In this document: in pieces, positions 8,169 to 15,979 of the stretch
How positions within the stretch are numbered: position 1 is the first letter of the stretch
Layout of the letters: every line of letters starts with the position of its first letter
Source: JBHOQX01 sp042408595
GTDB lineage: Bacteria > Chloroflexota > Chloroflexia > Chloroflexales > Roseiflexaceae
Length of the DNA: 64,000 nt
Direction of reading: 5' to 3'
Assembly: GCA_042408595.1 (NCBI GenBank)
Contig: JBHOQX010000017.1
Span: forward strand, 38,822-102,821
Translations under genes and position numbers: made by a program
Notes under the pieces: model-generated
What the model was told of the DNA's origin: nothing
Seen by the model: only the letters and a program-made list of their open reading frames with translations
Databases searched by the model: none

Positions 8169-8406
8169 AGATCCTCCCGCCTACACACGAGTGCTGCAGG
8201 AAGGATAGACGATGATCCGGGGGAGGCTGGGGCCGTGTGCAGCACTGCCGACGATCTCCGGCGGTGCAGCATTGCCGACGATTGTGCGCGATTGCCGACG
8301 ACATGTGGGTAGTATACGGCGACGACTGACAACGCCAAGGATACACCCGAGCCCGCTTCCTCATGCGGACCCTTCCCCCGAATCTACAGAACCAAGGTTA
8401 CATCTT

Positions 8407-8416
8407 CGACTCAGGG
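8407..8416. repeat. target-site duplication, right copy (CGACTCAGGG)
   Basis: Exact copy of 5229-5238, directly adjoining the right end of the IS256-type element. The 370 bases that follow, up to 8785, contain no gene I can support, only the hairpin at 8578-8606. Confidence 0.7.
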
Positions 8417-8577
8417 GCGCCTCTGTGTATGTCGTGTTTAAGGGCGGACCGAACTCTCGAGCGAACATCGGCATTCCCACAGAGGGACGGAACCGCGCGC
8501 GGCGCCGTCCTTCCCGGGCGTTCGTGGCCTTTGCGACAGCCAACCTACCAGGACAGCAGCCGTGCGCGGCGCCGGTC

Positions 8578-8606
8578 GCCCCTCTCCCGCAGCGCGGGAG
8601 AGGGGC
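8578..8606. terminator. strong GC hairpin in a gene-free stretch
   Basis: Perfect 13-bp inverted arms GCCCCTCTCCCGC (8578-8590) and GCGGGAGAGGGGC (8594-8606) around an AGC loop. No U-tract follows in either direction, so it is at best a factor-dependent terminator or a mobile palindrome of the kind scattered through many bacterial intergenic regions. It lies downstream of the truncated FHA gene read on the minus strand. Confidence 0.4.
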
Positions 8607-8785
8607 GGGGGGTGAGGACAAAACGACGTATCCCACTGCCATGCATGCCCGCGATGCGCATGCGCGCGGTCTGCCCTTGAAGGAAGTATGTCGTGTAGGG
8701 AGCAGGCAAAGGTATTGCCTTCGCCTGCTCAATTGCAACCCTTGCCCCCACGGTGCGGCTGAGTGAAGACTGTTTGTGGTCAATG

Positions 8786-9180
8786 TCATCCAAACCTCAA
8801 CTGTGTCTGCCCGACTTGCACCACATCACCGCGACGCACCGGCGTTGGCTGGATGATGCGCGCGCCGTTGAGGTAGGTGCCATGACTGCTGCCCGCATCT
8901 TCCACCGTCACCTGGCGTCCATTATTGCGAATGATGGCGTGCCGACGAGAGACGCTGCCATCGCCGATCAGCACGATCTGGCACTCCTCACTGCGACCGA
9001 TGACCAGTTCAGCGCCGCTGAGCGCGTAGGCGCGCGGCTGCGCCGCTCCCGCAATGACCGCCAGCGGCCCTCAGGCGCCGGTTGGCGCTGACTGAGCCGT
9101 GGGAGCCGGTGGAGTGGGTTGATACGGTTGTGGCGGCGACGGGGGCGGGGGGCGGCGGGGGCAGCGGAAAACCTGGATCT
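8786..9180 (-). pseudogene. FHA-domain protein, 3' remnant with in-frame stop
   Basis: The minus-strand frame codes for a proline-rich linker (PPPPSPPQPYQPTPPAP) followed, after an in-frame TGA at 9071-9073, by a complete phosphothreonine-binding FHA domain: GAELVIGRSEECQIVLIGD, then SVSRRHAIIRN and GSSHGTYLNGARI, ending at 8786. The FHA landmarks (G-R-S, S-x-x-H, N-G) are intact. The 5' part of the gene is missing beyond about 9180, where mobile-element sequence begins. The rescue start (GTG at 8974) would delete the first FHA strands. Probably a dead 3' end. Confidence 0.7.
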
Positions 9181-9373
9181 TACGACTGAGGACTCTTTGG
9201 GGCATCCTGATACGCTTGACGATCACTATCAGCGGCACGGCGGAGATTTCGACGCGACGAACGATTACGTGAAACAGGCTTCCGATTTTTTTCTTGACCG
9301 GCAAACCCTGATTGACGGGCACGAGGGTCGGGAGTAGAGTGGAGCGGACCGCGATGGTCGGAGGAGGGTTGTG

Positions 9374-10966
9374 ATGAAACGCCTCAATCGGCCGGCGCCA
9401 GTTCGCACCGAGACCTTGGACTGCCTCCAGTCGACCTGTTCGCACTGTGGCGGCCGCACCTGACTGCAGTAGCGCAATCGTCGTCGCCTCGTCACGCTTG
9501 ATGGCATCGTGGAACGCGTCCTGCGTGTCCGGCGCTGCCAGAACCCCGACTGCCCCTGCTACCACCACCCCTATCGTCCCGAAGCCGAAGGCCGCTTCGC
9601 CTTGCCGCACCACGAGTTCGGTCTCGACGTCGTCGCCCAGATCGGCGCCTGGCGCTACCAGGACCACCGTTCTGTCCCCGAAATGCATCAGCTGCTGCAC
9701 CAGCGCCAGATCTCGATCAGTGAGCGTACCGTCACCAACCTGCTCGACCGCTACGATGAACTGCTGGCCCTCACCGTGCTCGACATCGCCCGCCTCCGGC
9801 GCCTGACCACACCGCACCAGCGGGTCATCCTGGCGCTCGACGGCATGCAGCCTGACGTCGGCCACGAGGTCTTGTGGCTGCTGCGCGATGTGCTCTCGCG
9901 TGAGATCCTGCTGGTGCGGCGCCTACTGTCCTCGACCAGGCCGATCTGGCCAAGCTGCTGCGCGAGGTTCGTGACGCGCTGGAGGTGCCTGTTGCCGCCG
10001 TCGTCTCCGACGGCCAGCAGTCGATCCGCAAGGCCGTTGCCGCGGTCTTTGGTGACATCCCGCATCAGCTGTGTCAGTTCCACTAGCTGCGCGAAGCTGC
10101 CACACCGATCTTCGAAGCTGACCGGCACGCCAAGAAGGAGCTCAAGAAGTACGTGCGTGGCATTCGCCCACTCGAGCGAGCTGTCGAGCAGCGTGATGAT
10201 GCGGCCGCCGACCTGGTCCGTGGCTACGCGATTGCGGTCCGAAGTGCCCTGACCGATGATGGGCTGGCACCACTCGATGCGCCGGGACTGCGCCTGCGCG
10301 CGCGGCTGACCCAGATCGTGGCCAGCGTGGAGCGTATCGAGGAAAAGGGGGGCCATCGTCGGCGTGCGACGACTGAAGCAGGTGCTGACGACGGCCTTGG
10401 CGGCGACAGCGGAGCGGTGGGAGCCAATCGCGCGCGCCTATCGTTGGGTCCATGCCGCCGCTCACGTGCTGGCCAACCGCGATGGGCAGGAGCGCGCGGC
10501 CGTCGAGCAGGCCGACGTGCGGGTGCTGCGCTCGATTGGCGTGACCAAACGGCACTGTGGAGCACGCGAAGCGGCATTGACACACTTCCTGCAGGTCACC
10601 CGTAGCTACCGTGCGGGCCTGTTCCACTGCTATGACGACCCGGCCATCCCGCGCACTAATCACGACCTGGAGCACTGCTTCGGGCAGCACCGTCTGCACG
10701 AACGGCGGGCCACTGGTCGACAGCGAGGGTCACCAAACGCCGTCTTGCACGGCAGTGCACGATGGGTGGTAGCAGTCGCGACCCGGCTCCGTCGGTACAC
10801 GGCGGCAGACCTCGCACCGTGTGACCTGTCGGCGTGGCGCGCGCTGCGCCAGTCCATTCGCCGTCGGTTCGCGCTTCGAGCACAAGGTCAGCGCTTCCGG
10901 CGCGACCCGAAAGCCTATCTCGCCCAACTCGAGGCCGATTTCCTCAAGCAGCCTTTGCCAGCCTAG
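9374..10966 (+). pseudogene. DDE-type transposase with several stops and frameshifts
   Basis: Fragments of one protein appear in order: from 9374 MKRLNRPAPVRTETLDCL with a C-x2-C zinc motif, then TGA and TAG stops, RVLRVRRCQNPDCPCY, then ALDGMQPDVGHEVLWLLRDV. After a frameshift near 9930 comes EVPVAAVVSDGQQSIRKAV (catalytic Asp) and QLCQFH followed by a TAG at 10084. After a second shift near 10345, at an A/G homopolymer, come IPRTNHDLEHCFGQHR and the C-terminus at 10966. The zinc-finger N-terminus and DG/SDGQQS/TN-E order are those of an unclassified DDE transposase group; I cannot name the IS family with certainty. Non-functional. Confidence 0.75.
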
Positions 10967-11615
10967 AAAAAAGCCTGATGCGGTCGCCGCCTTCCAGGCC
11001 GCCTGCCAGCAGCACGTGCAGGCCGCCATTCCCAGCGACAATCGGCGACCCGTACGGGTCTTGGCCCAGGATGAGAGCCGCTTTGGCATGCTGACCATCC
11101 GACGGCGGCGGCCGACCGCGCGTGGTGTCCAACCAGTCGGTATCATTCAGCAGGTCTACGACTGGTTCTACGTCTATGGGGTGGTTGCGCCAACCAGCGG
11201 TGAGCGCTGCTTTCGCGAATGGCCGACGCTGACGGCTGACACTTTTCAGTGATGTATCGACGGCGTGACGCAGGCGTTTGGTGACAGCCTCAATATCCTG
11301 CTGCTCGATCGCAGTGGCAGCCATACCACCAAGCGCCTGCGACTGCCCGAGCATGTGCGGCTGGTGTTCTTGCCGCCCTACTGCCCCGAGCTCAATCCGA
11401 TCGAGCGCCTCTGGCGTGACGTGAACGACCAGTTCGCCTGGCAGCAGTTCAGTGACGTGCCCAGCCAGCAGCAGGCCGTCGCCGAGGCAATGTGCGGCTA
11501 TACCGCCCAAACCGTCCAATCGCTCACTGGCTATGCCTATCTCGTCGATGCCATTCAATGCACTCTCTTCATAGAGAAGTCATATAAGGTGAACATCGGG
11601 GGCGGTGACGGGTAG
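10967..11615 (+). pseudogene. IS630-family transposase, 5'-truncated with in-frame stop
   Basis: It starts abruptly at KKPDAVAAFQAACQQHV and keeps the DDE core: VLAQDESRFGML, then after an in-frame TGA at 11250-11252 LLLDRSGSHTTKRLRL and FLPPYCPELNPIERLWRD. Both halves are in the same frame, so the TGA is a point nonsense change. The N-terminal helix-turn-helix half of an IS630 transposase is absent, removed at the junction with the preceding transposase remnant. The frame ends at 11615. Confidence 0.85.
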
Positions 11616-11740
11616 CGTCCGCCGCGCCGAGACGCGGTGCTGTCCATCGCTGCGGCTGCCTACGACGTTGCGCAGGATTGTGCCGCTCAGCGCCGGCCCG
11701 ACGTAGGACAGGTGGAACACGGCTCGTCGCGTTCCGCGTG

Positions 11741-11769
11741 TTGATCTTTGCGAACAAATGTGCTACAAT
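11741..11769 (+). promoter_or_regulatory. sigma-70-like promoter TTGATC-N17-TACAAT
   Basis: TTGATC at 11741-11746, a 17-base spacer and TACAAT at 11764-11769, about 100 bases upstream of the pseudokinase start. A second, weaker pair (TTGCGC, 17 bases, TATACT) lies around 11803-11831. The rest of 11616-11868 holds no gene. Confidence 0.5.
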
Positions 11770-11868
11770 GGAACACGTCCTGCCCCTGTGTCATGCCGCC
11801 ATGTTGCGCCCGGCCGCGCCCACCGCTATACTGTGCCGCGTCGTGGACCGTCGAAGGGGAAGGTGGCC

Positions 11869-13770
11869 ATGTCTGTGTCAAACGCCCGCACGGCGCCGGG
11901 AACTGCACCCGCGCCGGCCGCCGAAACCAGGGAGCTCTCGAACTACCGCCTGCTCGAGCGCCTGGGCGAGGATGAGCTGGCGAACGTGTACCGCGCCACG
12001 CATCAGACGCTCGACCGCCCGGTCGAGATCCATATCCTGCGGCGGACGGACTGGATCTCGGCCAGCCGCTTTCAGCACGCCGGGCGGCTCGCGGCCCGCC
12101 TGCAACACCCGAACATCCTGCCGGTGATCGACGCCGGGCGCGACCCGCGCTACGGTGACTATCTGGTGACGCCGCGGATCGAGGGGCGCCCGCTGAGCGA
12201 GGTGCTGCTGGGCGGCCCGCTGGATGCCGTCACCGCGCTGCGCTACTTCGCCCAGATCGGCGCAGCGTTGGATTACCTGCATAGCGAGGGGATCATCCAC
12301 CGCGATGTCCAGCCGGCCAACATCATCATCACGCCGCAGGGCAGCGCCTTTCTGACGAACCTGAGCCTGGCCGACGCGCCCGACATGCCCGACCTGTCCG
12401 AGCTCGACGCGGCGGACGTGCTGTCGCCTTATGCCGCGCCGGAGGAGAGCCTGAAGCCGGGCGGCGGCGGCCCGGCGCAGGACCGCTACGGCCTCGGCGC
12501 GACGCTCTACCACATGCTGGCCGGCGAGCCGCCCGTGCCCGGCGAGCCGCTGCGCGCCCTGGCCGAGGACACGCCGGAGATGGCCGCTGTGGACCGTGTC
12601 ATCCGCCGGCTCATGTCGCCCGACCCGGCCCAGCGCTACGAGAGCGCCGCCCAGGCGGCTGCCGCGCTGCGCCAGGCGCTGCGCAAGCAGATCGACGACT
12701 CGACCGAGGACATGACCGAATCGCGTTGGGAGCCGGTGGCCGAGTGGCTCGATAACCCACTGGAGCTGGTGTTGGGCGATTCGCTCGACCATGAGTTCAT
12801 CAGCCGCAGCCGCGCCCGCGCCGACGGCCTGCACCGTGTCGGGGCGCTACGTCGCCAGCTCGACCGCTGGAGCCGCCAGGGGATGCTGCGCCGGCCCGCG
12901 CTCGGCCAGCTCGTCCAGCCCGAACAGATCGTCAGCTACAACATCTATCTCTACGAACTGCGCGTTTATTACGAGACCCGCACGCCGCCCCAGGTTCGCG
13001 AGCGCCCGCTCGCGGGCGATGCGATCAGCCCCTTCGCCCGCGAGATGGACCTGTGGGAGGTGGCCGTCCCCGAGACCGAGCCGTTCACTGCGGCCCCAGC
13101 GGAGACGATCGTTGTCACCGGCTCAGAGCGCGTCATCCCGTGCACAGCGTGCAATGGTGCGACGCAGGTGACGTGTGAGACGTGCGGCGGCAAGCGCAGC
13201 ATCGAGCGCCGGCGGCGGGTGAAAGGCGCGGACGGCCAGGCGCGCGAAGAGAGCTATATCCAGGATTGCCCGACCTGCCGCGGCTATGGCAAGGTGACCT
13301 GCGCGCGTTGCGAAGGAAGCGGCCAGATGCTCGAAGAGAAGTTCTTCACCTGGTCGCGCTATGGGCGGATTTACTACAACGAGGACGATCTCAGCGGCCT
13401 GCACAAGCCGACGATCACCGCCCAGGCGCAGGATCACCTTGTCTTTCATGCGCGGATCGACCCGCAGGAGCCGCGCTGGTACCAGGTCGCGCCGCTGCGC
13501 GAGCTGATGGAAGAGGCGATGAAGGGCGCCGGCGAGCACACACGGCTGCTGCTCGCCGAGCTGACGATCCGCGGCGTGCCGGTGACGGAGGTGGACTACC
13601 GCTACCGCGACAAGCCGCGCACGCTCTCGCTGGTCGGCTTCAAGGACGAGGTGCGCGGCGACGTGGTGCTCTACGATGTCGAGCGGATCGTCCTATACGT
13701 GGCGATCGCCCTGATGGCGCTGGTGCTGATCGCGCTGGTGCTCGCCATGGGCCTACCCGGCCCGGCGTAG
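11869..13770 (+). CDS. predicted pseudokinase with DnaJ-type zinc finger and C-terminal TM helix
   Basis: Start ATG 11869 after GGGGAAGG; 633 residues. Residues 25-310 have a eukaryotic-like kinase fold (HPNILPVIDAG, IIHRDVQPANIII, SPYAAPEE, DRYGLGATLYHMLAGEPP). Catalytic features are eroded: no glycine-rich loop (LGEDELANVY), the VAIK lysine is His55, HRDxKxxN is HRDVQPAN, and no DFG is present (LSLAD). A linker follows, then four CxxC pairs (C425/428, 436/439, 467/470, 478/481) with the CxxCxGxG-like spacing of the DnaJ zinc finger, then a beta-rich region and one TM helix near 606-628. The kinase half probably binds rather than phosphorylates. Convergent with the PAS/STAS gene, ending 20 bases from it. 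Confidence 0.85.
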   Translation: MSVSNARTAPGTAPAPAAETRELSNYRLLERLGEDELANVYRATHQTLDRPVEIHILRRTDWISASRFQHAGRLAARLQHPNILPVIDAGRDPRYGDYLVTPRIEGRPLSEVLLGGPLDAVTALRYFAQIGAALDYLHSEGIIHRDVQPANIIITPQGSAFLTNLSLADAPDMPDLSELDAADVLSPYAAPEESLKPGGGGPAQDRYGLGATLYHMLAGEPPVPGEPLRALAEDTPEMAAVDRVIRRLMSPDPAQRYESAAQAAAALRQALRKQIDDSTEDMTESRWEPVAEWLDNPLELVLGDSLDHEFISRSRARADGLHRVGALRRQLDRWSRQGMLRRPALGQLVQPEQIVSYNIYLYELRVYYETRTPPQVRERPLAGDAISPFAREMDLWEVAVPETEPFTAAPAETIVVTGSERVIPCTACNGATQVTCETCGGKRSIERRRRVKGADGQAREESYIQDCPTCRGYGKVTCARCEGSGQMLEEKFFTWSRYGRIYYNEDDLSGLHKPTITAQAQDHLVFHARIDPQEPRWYQVAPLRELMEEAMKGAGEHTRLLLAELTIRGVPVTEVDYRYRDKPRTLSLVGFKDEVRGDVVLYDVERIVLYVAIALMALVLIALVLAMGLPGPA

Positions 13771-13790
13771 ACCGATAGCGGATGGCGCCC

Positions 13791-15779
13791 TTAGGCCCCG
13801 GGCGCCCCACGCGCCTGCGCGCCCGCCAGCGCTGCAGCGATACCCGACTGCAGGGTGCTGTGGGTCGTCAGGCCGGTCATATCCAGCCCCAGGCCGACCA
13901 GTGTCTGCGCCACCTCCGGGCGGATGCCGGTGAGGATAACCTGCGCCCCCAGCAGCTTGACGGCCTGCGCCGCGCGCAAGAGCGCATTCGCGACTTGGGT
14001 GTCCACAACCGGCACGCCGGTGATGTCCAGGATCGCCGTGCGCGCGCGGTGCTCGGCCACGCCCGCCAGCAGCTCCTGGATGACCTGCTGCGCCCGCTGG
14101 CTGTCGATGCTGCCGATCAGCGGCATCGCCACCACGCCGCGGGCGAGCGGGATCAGCGGCGTGGAGAGCTCGCGCAGCGCCGCCTGCTGCGCCGCGATCA
14201 CCTGCTCGCGCAGCGCCAGCCGCTCCTGCTCGTCGCGTACTTGCTCGCTGATGTCGCGCACGATCGCGCCAATCGCCTGTGGCCGGCCAGCCGTGTCCAG
14301 AATGCGAAAACCGGCGACCGCGCCCGGGAAGCTCGAGCCGTCCGGGCGCGCGTACTGCACAATATCACGCCAGCTCTCCTCCGGGGCAAGGCCGCGGGAT
14401 GCCGCCACTCCGCGCTGTCGCTCCTCGGGCGTCGTCAATTCCTGAAAGCGCGTGCCCAACAGATCGTCGCGTTGGTACATCTCGCGGAACGCCTGATTGG
14501 CATAGGTGATCGTCCCGTCCATTGTGGTTACCGCGATGCCGTCCGGCGCGTTCTCGACCAGCGCCTGGAAGATGCGCAACTGCTCCTCGTTGCGCACGCG
14601 CTCGGTGATGTCCTCCGTCTGCGATAGGACGCCGATCACCCGCCCGTCGGCGTCGCGCAGCATGGCGTTGTACCACTGGCAGACGATGATCCGTCCGTCC
14701 TTGGTGACATTTTCGTTGCGACTGTTGGCCGCCTCGCCACGCAGCAGCGCCGCCACGACGCCCTGCACATGCTCCAGCGCGACGTTCGGCACCAGCAGTT
14801 GGATGATATTCTGGCCGATCGCTTCGTCGGCGCGCCAGCCGAAGATCTGCTCGGCGCTCGGGTTCCAGCGACGAACGATCCCGTCGCTATCCCATTCGAT
14901 CGTCGCCAGCGGCGTGGCGCAGAAGCTCTGCTCGAAGCGATCGTTCGAGGCACGTAGCTCCTCGACGAGGCGATCGTGGCGCTCCGTGACGGCGCGCGCA
15001 TCGCTCACGTCGCGGATGTAGCCCGCCATGGCGATCGGCTGTCCGGTGGCATCCTTCAGCATGACCGCCGAGTGATACGCGGTGTATTCGACCCCATCGG
15101 CGCGGCGGGCGCGAATGTCGCCGGACCAGACGCCGTCGCGCATAATGGCTGGTACGATCTCGTGCGCGATCCGCGCTAGTTCGTCCGGGGGGTAATATCT
15201 GTCCGGCGTGGTGCCGATCGACTCGCGCTGGTCGCGACCGGTCAGGCGCGCCATGGCCGGGTTGGTGTAGATCACCCGCGTCTGCATATCGCTGACGATG
15301 ACCCCATCGACCGATTGCTCGACCAGTGCTTCGAAGATCCGGCGGCGCTGATTGAACACTGCCGAGAGTCCGCCGATGGCGCCGTCGAACGCCGCAAGCA
15401 ACGGCCGGAGCGTCGGGACCAGCGCAAGCGCGCCCTGCTCGATAGCATCGGAGACGCTCGCCAGGCAGTGCCGGCGCACCACAATCAGCCAGTCAACCAG
15501 TGATCGCGCCTCCGGGCTCAACGTCATGGGGGTGCCAGCCTGCGCCACGGCCCATGCGGCGGCGGTGGTGGGGTCGTCCAGCGCGGCGAGCACGGCGTCG
15601 AGGGCGGCTTCAAGGGTCGTACGCAGATTCGCCGGCGCCGACTGCGCGGTACCGGCACGGATGTCGGCCTCCGCGCCAGCGAGGAGCACGTCGCGTTTGG
15701 TGTCAAGCAGCGCGCGCAGGGCTGCTACCCCGCCGGCCGGCGTGTGTCCGTTGGTGTGCGTTGGCGTGGTGGTTGTCAT
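13791..15779 (-). CDS. RsbR-like protein with three PAS domains and a STAS domain
   Basis: Start ATG 15779 (MTTTTPTHTNG) after GGGAGAG; an upstream in-frame extension to 15992 overlaps aspS control DNA and is not favoured. 662 residues: an N-terminal helical RsbR/RsbRD-like bundle (about 15-165), PAS 1 (ALVEQSVDGVIVSDMQ), PAS 2 (ATIEWDSDGIVRRWNPSAEQIFG), PAS 3 (ALVENAPDGIAVTTMDG), each followed by a PAC-like DITE/DIS segment, then a STAS domain (about 545-655) with ILDITGVPVVDT, where the Thr after DI is the usual phosphorylation position. Such proteins form stressosome-type signalling complexes. No kinase or phosphatase partner is adjacent. Confidence 0.9.
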   Translation of the reverse strand: MTTTTPTHTNGHTPAGGVAALRALLDTKRDVLLAGAEADIRAGTAQSAPANLRTTLEAALDAVLAALDDPTTAAAWAVAQAGTPMTLSPEARSLVDWLIVVRRHCLASVSDAIEQGALALVPTLRPLLAAFDGAIGGLSAVFNQRRRIFEALVEQSVDGVIVSDMQTRVIYTNPAMARLTGRDQRESIGTTPDRYYPPDELARIAHEIVPAIMRDGVWSGDIRARRADGVEYTAYHSAVMLKDATGQPIAMAGYIRDVSDARAVTERHDRLVEELRASNDRFEQSFCATPLATIEWDSDGIVRRWNPSAEQIFGWRADEAIGQNIIQLLVPNVALEHVQGVVAALLRGEAANSRNENVTKDGRIIVCQWYNAMLRDADGRVIGVLSQTEDITERVRNEEQLRIFQALVENAPDGIAVTTMDGTITYANQAFREMYQRDDLLGTRFQELTTPEERQRGVAASRGLAPEESWRDIVQYARPDGSSFPGAVAGFRILDTAGRPQAIGAIVRDISEQVRDEQERLALREQVIAAQQAALRELSTPLIPLARGVVAMPLIGSIDSQRAQQVIQELLAGVAEHRARTAILDITGVPVVDTQVANALLRAAQAVKLLGAQVILTGIRPEVAQTLVGLGLDMTGLTTHSTLQSGIAAALAGAQARGAPGA

Positions 15780-15884
15780 GGCGCTCTCCCGGATGGCGCA
15801 CGGCTGCGGTACGTCTGCGGCGAGCATAGCATGGCGGATGCGCCAGCAGAGATGCGGTTGGGCGGCGTTTCGTTGGCGAAATAG

Positions 15885-15914
15885 TGTCGGTTCGGCGGAG
15901 CAGTCTGGTATAAT
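15885..15914 (+). promoter_or_regulatory. candidate aspS promoter (-10 TATAAT)
   Basis: TATAAT at 15909-15914 with a weak TGTCGG about 18 bases upstream, 65 bases before the aspS start. No T-box leader (no specifier loop or T-box core) is visible in the short leader. Confidence 0.45.
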
Positions 15915-15979
15915 GGCTTGGCTCACGCCACCGGGGGTGGGCCGCGGCCCATCCGCTGCCTTTTTGCCGAGGACGCACA

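Larger units (their letters stand above)
5719..8331 (-). mobile_element. IS21-family insertion sequence (about 2.6 kb)
   Basis: The element carries intact istA and istB on the minus strand. Its tips are TGTCAATCATCGGCCGT at 5719 and, inverted, TGTCAGTCGTCGCCGT ending at 8331. Internal to the tips each end holds several copies of the multiple terminal repeat typical of IS21 ends: the 19-mer ATCGTCGGCAATGCTGCAC at 5814-5832 and its exact complement at 8264-8282, with diverged copies near 5752, 5775, 8235 and 8284. No target duplication is visible. It sits inside the IS256-type element. Confidence 0.85.
5239..8406 (-). mobile_element. IS256-family element, internally deleted and carrying a nested IS21 element
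   Basis: Terminal inverted repeats: AACCTTGTTTCTGTAGATTCG at 5246-5266 and its complement at 8379-8399, with one mismatch in 21; the weaker outer 7 bases extend to 5239 and 8406. The flanking CGACTCAGGG duplication is at 5229 and 8407. Only the transposase C-terminus survives (5308-5718). The remaining right part between the IS21 end (8331) and the right terminal repeat is about 75 bases, so the N-terminal two thirds of the transposase are gone. The lack of an IS21 target duplication at 5719/8331 fits a deletion adjoining that insertion. Confidence 0.7.

Noticed and set aside
9071..11252. TGA recoding (selenocysteine or altered code) in the FHA, transposase and IS630 frames
   Set aside because: The genes with TGA are remnants that also carry frameshifts, TAG stops or truncations, and intact genes in the window use TGA as a normal stop; no SECIS-like hairpin was noted.
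15780..15979. T-box leader for aspS
   Set aside because: The leader after the TATAAT is only about 60 bases and has no T-box consensus.
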